The position numbers and the translations under genes were made by a program. Shown here piece after piece: positions 1-6,655 of a DNA stretch of 64,000 bases (position 1 is the stretch's first letter; each line of letters begins with the position of its first letter). The notes under the pieces were generated by a model. It did no database searches and was not told the origin of the DNA. It saw only the letters and a program-made list of their open reading frames with translations. Source of the stretch: VRUE01 sp963729995 (lineage in GTDB: Bacteria > Actinomycetota > Thermoleophilia > Solirubrobacterales > 70-9); the NCBI GenBank assembly GCA_963729995.1, contig CAVSPF010000003.1:62001-126000 (forward strand), given 5' to 3'.

Positions 1-1
1 C

Positions 2-244
2 GGGGTGCGGCCTGGGCGGCCGACCGCCGAATACCTCGACCGGATCCTCTCGCGGCTGACCTTCCCCGGAGCGCTCTACCTGGGCGCCGTGGCGGCGCTG
101 CCGACGATCCTGATCAGCCAGACCTCGGCGAACTTCTTCTTCGGCGGAACCTCGATCCTGATCGTGATCGGTGTGGCGCTGGACACGGTCAAGCAGCTCG
201 AGGCGCAGCTCATGATGCGCAACTACGAGGGCTTCCTCAAGTAG
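2..244 (+). CDS. secY: Protein translocase subunit SecY, C-terminal end
   Basis: C-terminal 80 residues of the SecY channel protein of the Sec translocon; the gene begins outside the window. The segment starts GVRPGRPTAEYLDRI, a conserved SecY motif, then has a hydrophobic stretch, the FFFGGTSILIVIGVALDT membrane segment and the cytoplasmic tail ending in LMMRNYEGFLK. It ends 10 nt before adk, the usual actinobacterial order secY-adk-map, so it is almost certainly co-transcribed with the ribosomal genes. Seen: sequence and synteny; function is known for the family. Confidence 0.97.
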   Translation, partial: GVRPGRPTAEYLDRILSRLTFPGALYLGAVAALPTILISQTSANFFFGGTSILIVIGVALDTVKQLEAQLMMRNYEGFLK

Positions 245-254
245 GCGCCCGGCG

Positions 255-929
255 ATGCCAGAGCTGAATCTAGTGTTGCTGGGCCCCCCCGGCTCGGGGA
301 AGGGCACGCAGGGCGAGCGGCTGCAGGACGACCTGCGGCTGCCGTACTACGCGACCGGGGACATCCTGCGGGCGGCGGTGCGCGGTGAAACCGAGCTCGG
401 CCGGGCCGCGAAGGCGTACATGGACCGCGGCGACCTCGTCCCCGACGACGTGATCGTCGGGGCGATCGGCGAGCGGATCGACTCCGAGGAGGCGGCTGAC
501 GGATTCATCCTCGACGGGTTCCCGCGCACGGTTCCGCAGGCGGAGGCGCTGGCGGCCAAGCTGTTCGAGCTGGGAAGCGACCTCACGGGGGTCCTGCTGA
601 TCGACGTCGACGACGACACGGTGGTGCGAAGGCTGGGTGGCAGGCGCACCTGCGTTGAGAGCGGGCACGTCTTCCACGTCGAGTTCAACCCGCCGCAGCG
701 CGACGGCGTGTGCGACATCGACGGCAGCGAGCTGGTCGTTCGGGACGACGACAAGGCGGAGGTGATCCGCCACAGGCTGGACCAGTACCACGCGAAGACA
801 GAGCCGCTGATCGACTTCTACGACCGCCAGAGCCTGCTGCGGCGGATCGACGGTGCCGCCACGCCGGACGCCGTCGCCGACGAGCTGCGCCGCATCCTCG
901 CCACCCTGAAAATTGAAGAAAATCTGTAA
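255..929 (+). CDS. adk: Adenylate kinase
   Basis: Cytosolic kinase interconverting ATP + AMP and 2 ADP. The P-loop GPPGSGKGT lies near residues 10-18, the AMP-binding TGDILR and DGFPRT motifs follow, and the LID region has RRTCVESGH and VCDIDGSEL. The length of 224 aa fits long-type adenylate kinases with an inserted LID. The LID has two Cys plus His/Asp candidates rather than the four-Cys zinc site, so metal binding is uncertain. ATG start 10 nt after secY. Confidence 0.97.
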   Translation: MPELNLVLLGPPGSGKGTQGERLQDDLRLPYYATGDILRAAVRGETELGRAAKAYMDRGDLVPDDVIVGAIGERIDSEEAADGFILDGFPRTVPQAEALAAKLFELGSDLTGVLLIDVDDDTVVRRLGGRRTCVESGHVFHVEFNPPQRDGVCDIDGSELVVRDDDKAEVIRHRLDQYHAKTEPLIDFYDRQSLLRRIDGAATPDAVADELRRILATLKIEENL

Positions 930-943
930 CGGCCGTGTACCGG

Positions 944-1702
944 ATGATCGTTCTCAAGACGCCCGAGCAGATCGAGAAGATGGCGGCTGCGGGGCGGATC
1001 CTCACCCGGTGCCTGCGGATGCTCACTGCCAAGGCCCGGCCGGGCGCCACCACGAAGGAGCTTGACGCCGCCGCCGAGAAGTTCATCCGCTCCCAGGGCG
1101 CCGAGCCGGCTTTCAAGGGCTACCGCGGCTTCCCGGCTTCGATCTGCGCCTCGCCAAACTCGATGGTGGTCCACGGGATACCCGGGCCCTACGAGCTGAA
1201 GCGGGGGGACGTGCTGTCGATTGACGTGGGCGTGGTCAAGGGGGGTTGGGTCGCCGACGCGGCCGTCACCGTCCCGGTCGGATCGGTGAGCCCCGACGTG
1301 CGCAAGCTCCTCGACGTGACGAAGGCGGCGCTATTCGTCGGCACCGAGCAGATGCAGCCGGGCAACCATCTCGGCGATGTCTCTGCGGCGATCCAGCGAG
1401 CCGTGGAGATCGAGGGCCTCGCGATCATCCGTACCCTGGTCGGGCACGGGATCGGTCGCGAGATGCATGAGGACCCGCAGGTCCCGAACTTCGGCGAGCC
1501 CGGCAAGGGCCCGCTGCTGGAGGTGGGCACGGTGCTGGCGATCGAGCCGATGGTCAACGCCGGCGGGCCGCTGGTCCGGACGGGCGACGATGGCTGGGCC
1601 GTCTACTCGCAGGACGGTTCGCTGGCGGCCCATTTCGAGTTCACCGTTGCCGTCACCGCGGACGGCCCACGCATCCTCACGCCCTGGCACGAGGACGAGT
1701 AG
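944..1702 (+). CDS. map: Type I methionine aminopeptidase
   Basis: Removes the initiator methionine from nascent proteins. Five metal ligands are visible in family context: Asp in DVGVV and Asp in VADAAVT, His in GHGIGREMHE, Glu in AIEPMVNAG and Glu in HFEFTVAV. I chose ATG 944 because the family begins M-I-x-LKTPEQIEKM; an in-frame GTG at 935 would add three residues. It follows adk by 14 nt. Downstream, infA is normally expected before rpmJ in this operon, but no infA is found here. Confidence 0.95.
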   Translation: MIVLKTPEQIEKMAAAGRILTRCLRMLTAKARPGATTKELDAAAEKFIRSQGAEPAFKGYRGFPASICASPNSMVVHGIPGPYELKRGDVLSIDVGVVKGGWVADAAVTVPVGSVSPDVRKLLDVTKAALFVGTEQMQPGNHLGDVSAAIQRAVEIEGLAIIRTLVGHGIGREMHEDPQVPNFGEPGKGPLLEVGTVLAIEPMVNAGGPLVRTGDDGWAVYSQDGSLAAHFEFTVAVTADGPRILTPWHEDE

Positions 1703-1785
1703 GGGCTGTCCAGACCCCGGCCGCGGATCGAGCGCGAGCTGTCGCAGGCGTCGGCCAGCACCCCAGCCCTGCTATCTTTCCCGTT

Positions 1786-1804
1786 CGGCCCGATGGGCCG
1801 GTTT
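1786..1804 (+). terminator. Hairpin with short T run after map
   Basis: CGGCCC (1786-1791) and GGGCCG (1795-1800) form a 6-bp stem with a GAT loop followed by GTTTT. It sits in the 164-nt gap where infA would be expected, 83 nt after the map stop and 62 nt before rpmJ. It could attenuate transcription between adk-map and the rpmJ-rplQ genes. Seen: base pairing; terminator activity is inference. Confidence 0.45.
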
Positions 1805-1866
1805 TGCCCTGCTGCCCGACTCCTGGGGCCTGCGGGTGTCCTGTTATTCGAAACGAACCCGGAGCG

Positions 1867-1980
1867 ATGAAGGTCCGAGCTTCCGTCAAGCCGATGTGCG
1901 AAAAGTGCAAGGTGATCCGCCGCAACGGCGCCGTGCTCGTGATCTGTCCGAACCCGCGCCACAAGCAGCGGCAGGGGTAG
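1867..1980 (+). CDS. rpmJ: 50S ribosomal protein L36 (bL36)
   Basis: 37-aa zinc-ribbon protein of the large ribosomal subunit. It begins MKVRASVKPMCEKCKVIRR and ends CPNPRHKQRQG, giving the C-x2-C...C-x4-H ligand pattern of the zinc-binding (C+) L36 form. An SD-like GGAG lies just before the ATG. It precedes rpsM by 3 nt, so translation is probably coupled. Length is normal for L36. Confidence 0.97.
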   Translation: MKVRASVKPMCEKCKVIRRNGAVLVICPNPRHKQRQG

Positions 1981-1983
1981 CGC

Positions 1984-2367
1984 GTGGCACGCATCGCGGG
2001 GGTCAACATCCCAGTCAACAAGCGGGTCGAAATCGGGCTCACCTACATCTTCGGAATCGGGCGCTCGACCGCGCAGGAGATCCTGACGGAAACCAAGATC
2101 GACCCCGACACAAGCGTCAAGGACCTGACCGAGGACGAGGTCGTACGGCTGCGTGAGGCAGTCGAGCGGCACGAGGTCGAGGGCGACCTGCGGCGGGAGC
2201 GCTCCCAGGACGTGAAACGCTTGATGGAGATCGGCGCCTACCGTGGCCTGCGCCATCGCCGTGGCCTGCCGGTCCGGGGCCAGCGAACCAAGACCAACGC
2301 GCGCGGCCGCAAGGGCCCGCGTCGGATGAGCGTCGCCGGCAAGCGCAAGGCGCCGTCGGGGAAGTAG
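1984..2367 (+). CDS. rpsM: 30S ribosomal protein S13 (uS13)
   Basis: 127-aa head protein of the small subunit that contacts the P-site tRNA. It begins ARIAGVNIPVNKRVEIGLTY and carries the conserved YRGLRHRRGLPVRGQRTKTN segment near residues 86-105, followed by a basic tail. GTG start at 1984, directly after the rpmJ stop. Part of the alpha-operon order rpmJ-rpsM-rpsK-rpsD-rpoA-rplQ. Confidence 0.98.
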   Translation: MARIAGVNIPVNKRVEIGLTYIFGIGRSTAQEILTETKIDPDTSVKDLTEDEVVRLREAVERHEVEGDLRRERSQDVKRLMEIGAYRGLRHRRGLPVRGQRTKTNARGRKGPRRMSVAGKRKAPSGK

Positions 2368-2377
2368 GAGAGAGCAA

Positions 2378-2779
2378 GTGGCCGCAGCCAAGAAACCCTC
2401 CAAGGGGCGCACCCGACGCCGCGTCAAGAAGAACATCGCCTACGGGCAGGCGCACATCAAGACTTCCTTCAACAACACGATCGTCACGCTGACGGACACG
2501 CAGGGAAACGTGATCGCGTGGGAGTCCGCCGGCTCGGCCGGATTCAAAGGCTCGCGCAAGTCGACGCCCTTCGCCGCCCAGGTGACCGCCGACGCGGCGG
2601 CCAAGAAGGGCATGGAACACGGACTCGAAAAGGTCGAGGTGTTCGCCAAGGGCGCCGGCTCCGGGCGGGAGACTGCGATCCGCTCGCTGCAGGCAGCCGG
2701 CCTCGACGTCACAACCGTCAAGGACGTATCGCCGCAGGCCCACAACGGCTGCAGGCCGAAGAAGCGGAGGCGCGTCTGA
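2378..2779 (+). CDS. rpsK: 30S ribosomal protein S11 (uS11)
   Basis: 133-aa platform protein. Diagnostic motifs are HIKTSFNNTIVTLTD, the SAGSAGFKGSRKSTPFAAQ stretch and the C-terminal HNGCRPKKRRRV. GTG start at 2378 with an AGGAGAG Shine-Dalgarno just upstream. Its TGA overlaps the rpsD ATG (TGATG), so translation of the two is likely coupled. Confidence 0.98.
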   Translation: MAAAKKPSKGRTRRRVKKNIAYGQAHIKTSFNNTIVTLTDTQGNVIAWESAGSAGFKGSRKSTPFAAQVTADAAAKKGMEHGLEKVEVFAKGAGSGRETAIRSLQAAGLDVTTVKDVSPQAHNGCRPKKRRRV

Positions 2780-3399
2780 TGGCCCGCGACACCTCCCCCC
2801 AGTGCAAGCAGTGCCGCCGCGAGGGGCAGAAGCTCTTTCTCAAGGGCGAGCGCTGCTTCACCGACAAGTGCGGCGTGGAGCGCCGCTCCTACCCGCCGGG
2901 CGAGCACGGCCGCGGCCGGATGCGGCAGTCGGAGTACCGCGTGCAGCTGCGCGAGAAGCAGAAGACCCGCCGCTACTACCAGGTGCTGGAGAAGCAGTTC
3001 CGCGCCTACTACGACAAGGCCTCCCGCCAGGAGGGGGTCACCGGCGAGAACCTGCTGCGGCTGCTGGAGTCGCGCCTCGACAACGTGCTGGTGCGGCTGG
3101 GATTCGCCGCCTCCCGCCGCCAGGCGCGGCAGCTGGTCCGTCACGGGCACTGGCTCGTCAACGGCCGCCGCGTCGACGTTCCCTCTTACCAGGTCCGTCC
3201 CGAGGACGTGATCTTGATCAAGCCGGACTCAGCCGCCACCGACACCATCCGGCAGGCGACCGAGCTGGTCTCAACCGTGCCGGCCTGGTTGCAGGCCGAC
3301 CACGATTCGCTTACCGCCAAGGTCCTGCGCTACCCGGAGCGCGCGGAGATCTCGGCGCCGGTGCAGGAGCAGCTGATCGTCGAGCTGTACTCCAAGTAG
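2779..3399 (+). CDS. rpsD: 30S ribosomal protein S4 (uS4), zinc-binding form
   Basis: 206-aa primary rRNA-binding protein of the 30S body. I place the start at the ATG overlapping the rpsK stop; upstream in-frame sequence is only a shadow of rpsK. The N-terminus has C9-x2-C12-x13-C26-x4-C31, the zinc knuckle of the C+ form, and the S4 RNA-binding motif SRLDNVLVRLGFAASRRQAR lies near residues 97-116. A C+ form suggests zinc-replete growth or absence of a paralogue, which cannot be tested here. Confidence 0.97.
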   Translation: MARDTSPQCKQCRREGQKLFLKGERCFTDKCGVERRSYPPGEHGRGRMRQSEYRVQLREKQKTRRYYQVLEKQFRAYYDKASRQEGVTGENLLRLLESRLDNVLVRLGFAASRRQARQLVRHGHWLVNGRRVDVPSYQVRPEDVILIKPDSAATDTIRQATELVSTVPAWLQADHDSLTAKVLRYPERAEISAPVQEQLIVELYSK

Positions 3400-3438
3400 T
3401 CCGGGCCATTTTCGGAAACACGCATACGCAAGGAACTC

Positions 3439-4419
3439 ATGACCACTGACTTCCAGGTCCCTCGCATAACCTCAGAGAAGGCGGACGACCGCCGCGGCAC
3501 GTTCATCATCGAGCCCCTCGACAAGGGCTTCGGCTACACGTTCGGCAACGGCATTCGCCGCGTCCTGCTCTCCTCGCTCGGCGGCGCCGCCGTGACCAGC
3601 GTCCGCATCGAGGGCGTCGCGCACGAGTTCTCCAGCGTGCCGGGCGTCAAGGAGGACGTCACTGACATCATCCTCAACCTCAAGGAGCTGGTCGTGCGCA
3701 TGCACACCGACGCCGACGAGGTGGAGGCCCCGCTGGTCGTCACCGGCCCCGGCGAGGTCAGGGCAAAGGACATCGACCTGCCCTCCGGACTGGAGATCCT
3801 CAACCCAGAGGCGCCGATCGCGACGCTCGAGAAGAAAACCAAGCTCGAGGTCTACCTGACGATCGGCCGCGGCCGCGGCTACTCGCCGGCCGAAGAGAAC
3901 AAGTCCGACGACCAGCCGATCGGAGTGATCCCGATCGACTCGATCTTCTCGCCGATCCGCCGCGCCTCATATGCGGTTGCGACGGCTCGCGTCGGGCAGC
4001 GGACGGACTTCGACAAACTGACCCTGGACCTGGAAACCGACGGCTCGATCGAGCCGGCCGCGGCGCTGCGCGAGGCCTCCGAGATCCTGATCAAGACCCT
4101 GGCGATCTTCACCGACGCCGAGCGCGTCGAGGAGCTGACGGCCCGCGAGCCGGCGGCGGTGCTGCCCGCCGACGGGCTTGCAAGCGCGAGCGGAGACGGG
4201 GTCGGCGGCAACGACGGCCTGGACGAGATCCTGATCGAGGAGCTCGAGTTGGGTGTGCGCTCCTACAACTGCCTGAAGCGGGCGGGGGTGCAGACCGTCG
4301 GCGACCTGGTTCGCAAGACGCGCTCCGAGCTGAACGCGATTCCCAACTTCGGACAGAAGTCGATCGAGGAAGTGATCGAGACCCTGCACTCGCGCGGCCT
4401 CGACCTTCAGCAGGACTGA
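3439..4419 (+). CDS. rpoA: RNA polymerase alpha subunit
   Basis: 326-aa subunit that dimerises to nucleate RNA polymerase. The N-terminal domain has EPLDKGFGYTFGNGIRRVLL near residue 25 and the alpha-CTD (about residues 255-320) has the LGVRSYNCLKRAGVQTVGDL and NFGQKSIEEV helices that contact UP elements and activators. AGGAA precedes the ATG. An acidic, glycine-rich linker (about 235-255) joins the domains. Confidence 0.98.
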   Translation: MTTDFQVPRITSEKADDRRGTFIIEPLDKGFGYTFGNGIRRVLLSSLGGAAVTSVRIEGVAHEFSSVPGVKEDVTDIILNLKELVVRMHTDADEVEAPLVVTGPGEVRAKDIDLPSGLEILNPEAPIATLEKKTKLEVYLTIGRGRGYSPAEENKSDDQPIGVIPIDSIFSPIRRASYAVATARVGQRTDFDKLTLDLETDGSIEPAAALREASEILIKTLAIFTDAERVEELTAREPAAVLPADGLASASGDGVGGNDGLDEILIEELELGVRSYNCLKRAGVQTVGDLVRKTRSELNAIPNFGQKSIEEVIETLHSRGLDLQQD

Positions 4420-4448
4420 GGAAGCGGCAAGAGCCGGGACGAGAGCCG

Positions 4449-4802
4449 ATGCGCCATCGCAAGAAGCGGAACAAGCTGAGCCGTGACGCCGCGCATCGGG
4501 CGGCGCTGCTCACGAACCTCTCCAAGCAGCTGATCGAGCACGAGCGGATCAAGACCAGCCAGGCAAAGGCAAAGGCGGTGAAGCCCGAGGTCGAGCAGCT
4601 GATCACGCTCGCCAAGCGAGGAGACCTGCACGCCCGGCGCCAGGCCCTGGCGACGCTGCACAACGACAAGTTCATCGTGCACAAGCTGTTCGAGGAGGTC
4701 GCCCCGCGCTATGTGGAGCGCCCCGGGGGGTACACGCGGATCGTCAAGTTGGGCCCGCGGCGGTCGGACTCGACGGAGATGGTCTTCCTCGAGCTGGTGT
4801 AG
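4449..4802 (+). CDS. rplQ: 50S ribosomal protein L17 (bL17)
   Basis: 117-aa large-subunit protein at the end of the alpha operon. It begins MRHRKKRNKLSRDAAHRAAL and contains LLTNLSKQLIEHERIKTSQA and GGYTRIVKLGPRRSD, typical of L17. It is followed immediately by a strong two-tier hairpin that should end the operon. In many actinobacteria truA follows co-directionally; here it is inverted. Confidence 0.98.
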   Translation: MRHRKKRNKLSRDAAHRAALLTNLSKQLIEHERIKTSQAKAKAVKPEVEQLITLAKRGDLHARRQALATLHNDKFIVHKLFEEVAPRYVERPGGYTRIVKLGPRRSDSTEMVFLELV

Positions 4803-4803
4803 G

Positions 4804-4896
4804 GGGAGCACGGGGACCCTCTCGGGCGGACAAACGCCGGCCTAATTAGGCCGGCGTTTTGAGTATCCGCCCGCCCGAGAGGGTCCCCGTGCTCCC
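4804..4896 (+). terminator. Two-tier hairpin repeat, copy A (bidirectional terminator)
   Basis: A perfect 26-bp outer inverted repeat (4804-4829 with 4871-4896) encloses a perfect 28-nt palindrome (4832-4859) centred on CTAATTAG and ending in TTTT. The two tiers are separated by ACA on the left and TGAGTATCCGC on the right. It lies between convergent rplQ and truA, so it can terminate both. The spacer motifs CGGACA and TGAGTATCCGCC recur in copy B at 5721-5819 and weakly at 8703-8742. Confidence 0.85.
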
Positions 4897-4961
4897 TCCC
4901 AAAGCTGAAGGGGCGAAAAAGAGGACGCCGCTGCCGCGCGGACACCCCCGGTCCTCCCCTC

Positions 4962-5696
4962 TCAGTCGTAGGACACAGACTCCAGGTAGAGGCCGTGGGG
5001 TGGGGCTGTGTCGCCGGCCTCGGGGCGGGGGGCGCCCTGCAGGAGACCGGTGAAGCTCTCGATGCTGCGACGGTTGGAGGCGACCTCGAGCATGGTTCCG
5101 ACCAGGACGCGGACCATGTTGCGCATGAAGGCGTCGGCCGTGATGCGGAAGGCGAGAATGCCCTCCTGCTCCGTCCACGCGGCGCCGGCGATGTCGCGGT
5201 CGAAGCGGACGTGGTCGGTCTGGGTTGGGGTGAATGCTGTGAAGTTGTGCGTCCCGACTAGCGCTGTTGCGCAGTCGTCGAGGGCGTCGCGGTCGAGCCG
5301 GTGTGGCCACCAGAGGGCGCGGCCCTGCTCAAAGGGGCTGGGCGCTCGGCGTGCCAGGACCCGGTAGCAGTAGGTGCGCGACCTGGCGTTGCGTCGCGCA
5401 TCGAATCCGTCATCGACGGTCTGCGCGGCCGTCACCGCGATGTCGCGCGGGCCGATCCCATTCAGCCGTCGCGCGAGGTCTTCGGGCATCTCGACCTCCG
5501 TCACGAAGCTGGCCACCTGCCCCCACGCATGCACGCCGGTGTCGGTCCGTCCCGCCACGGTCAGCCGCACCGGTTCCCGAAGCACCGTGGCCAGCGCGGC
5601 CTCCAGCTCTCCTTGCACGGTCCTCAGACCGGGTTGAGCCGCCCAACCACGAAAGCTCGCGCCGTCGTATTCGATGTCCAGCCGCACGGTTGCCAT
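4962..5696 (-). CDS. truA: tRNA pseudouridine(38-40) synthase TruA
   Basis: Converts uridines 38-40 of the tRNA anticodon arm to pseudouridine. 244 aa, normal length. The catalytic Asp52 lies in AGRTDTGVHAWGQ, and IEYDGASFRGWAAQP and AFMRNMVRVLVG are further family motifs. It is inverted relative to the ribosomal operon and flanked by two copies of the structured repeat in opposite orientation. A weak CATACT -10 box lies 7 nt before the ATG. Confidence 0.97.
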   Translation of the reverse strand: MATVRLDIEYDGASFRGWAAQPGLRTVQGELEAALATVLREPVRLTVAGRTDTGVHAWGQVASFVTEVEMPEDLARRLNGIGPRDIAVTAAQTVDDGFDARRNARSRTYCYRVLARRAPSPFEQGRALWWPHRLDRDALDDCATALVGTHNFTAFTPTQTDHVRFDRDIAGAAWTEQEGILAFRITADAFMRNMVRVLVGTMLEVASNRRSIESFTGLLQGAPRPEAGDTAPPHGLYLESVSYD

Positions 5697-5720
5697 CGCG
5701 AGCAGTATGCAGGCGATGTG

Positions 5721-5819
5721 GCGGCGGTGCGGGGGGCCTCCCGAACGGGCGGATACTCAAAGTCGTCGCGCTAATCAGCGCGACGACTTGTCCGGGCGGG
5801 AGGCCCCCCGCACCGCCGC
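5721..5819 (-). repeat. Two-tier hairpin repeat, copy B
   Basis: A perfect 23-bp outer repeat (5721-5743 with 5797-5819) encloses a 13-bp inner stem (5760-5772 with 5777-5789). Read on the minus strand it shows CGGACA, the core CTGATTAG and TGAGTATCCGCCCG, matching copy A, while the stem sequences themselves differ and remain fully paired. It lies between the divergent starts of truA and surE, where a terminator is not needed. Confidence 0.8.
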
Positions 5820-5829
5820 CCACCCACCC

Positions 5830-5835
5830 TAGAAT
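5830..5835 (+). promoter_or_regulatory. -10 box of leaderless surE
   Basis: TAGAAT ends 7 nt before the GTG start of surE and there is no Shine-Dalgarno between them, as expected for a leaderless transcript. The -35 position falls in the right arm of repeat copy B. Confidence 0.6.
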
Positions 5836-5842
5836 CGGTCAT

Positions 5843-6655
5843 GTGCGTGTGCTGTTGACAAACGACGATGGGATCTCCGCCCCCGGCCTGCAGGCCGCGC
5901 GGCGCGCCCTGCGCGAGCTGGAGGGCGTCGAGGTCGCTGTGATCGCCCCCGACTCCAATCGCAGCGCCACGGCGCGCAGCATCACGACCCGCTCGCCGCT
6001 GACGGTCGAGGAGATCGAGTTTGGCGACGGCGACCGCGGCTTCGCGACCGATGGCACCCCGGTGGACTGCGTGCGCTTCGCCGACCTCGGCCTGCTGGGC
6101 GACCGGCCCGACCTGATCGTCGCCGGCATCAACCACGGCTCAAATCTCGGCGACGACATCACGTACTCGGGAACGGTCGCGGCGGCCTTCGAGGGCATCG
6201 TGCTGGGGATCCCCGCGATTGCGGTCTCCCAGCAGTCCTCGGCCGGCGGGATGGGGTACGTCAGCGGTCACTTCGACTTTGAGCTGTCCGCTCCGTTCAC
6301 CGCTCAGATGGTGCGCCGGATGGCGGAGCACCCGATGCCTCCGGAGACCCTCGTAAACGTCAACTTCCCCGCCGGTGGGCCGAGCGGGATAGAGGTCACC
6401 AGACTCGGAAAGCGCCTCTACAACGATGAGCTGAAGCTCGTCGGCGAGGACACCGAGAGCGGCAAGCGACGCTACGAGATCTACGGCTTCGAGCCCTCCT
6501 TCGAGGATGAGGAGGGGACCGACCTCTCGGCGGTGGCGAGCGGCAGGGTTTCAGTGACGCCAATCCACTTCGACCTCACCGACCATGGCGGCCTCGAGCG
6601 GCTGCGCGGATGGGGATTCGAGGAGATGCTGGCGGCGAGCGTGCCGGTGGCGTGA
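5843..6655 (+). CDS. surE: 5'-nucleotidase SurE
   Basis: Metal-dependent nucleoside monophosphate phosphatase (SurE family), 270 aa. It begins VRVLLTNDDGISAPGLQ, with the NDDG metal-binding motif, and has APDSNRSATARSIT, TDGTPVDCVRFA and GINHGSNLGDDITYSGTV. I chose GTG 5843 because the longer open frame upstream runs through the hairpin and truA antisense. The stop overlaps the ligA start (GTGA). Confidence 0.95.
   Translation: MRVLLTNDDGISAPGLQAARRALRELEGVEVAVIAPDSNRSATARSITTRSPLTVEEIEFGDGDRGFATDGTPVDCVRFADLGLLGDRPDLIVAGINHGSNLGDDITYSGTVAAAFEGIVLGIPAIAVSQQSSAGGMGYVSGHFDFELSAPFTAQMVRRMAEHPMPPETLVNVNFPAGGPSGIEVTRLGKRLYNDELKLVGEDTESGKRRYEIYGFEPSFEDEEGTDLSAVASGRVSVTPIHFDLTDHGGLERLRGWGFEEMLAASVPVA

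Noticed and set aside
4804..5819. truA between inverted repeats as a composite transposon
   Set aside because: No transposase, no target duplication outside the repeats, and truA is a core gene in its usual neighbourhood.
5267..5842. Long open extension in front of surE
   Set aside because: It runs antisense to truA and through the hairpin repeat; the SurE family begins at the NDDG-containing motif, and a -10 box precedes GTG 5843.
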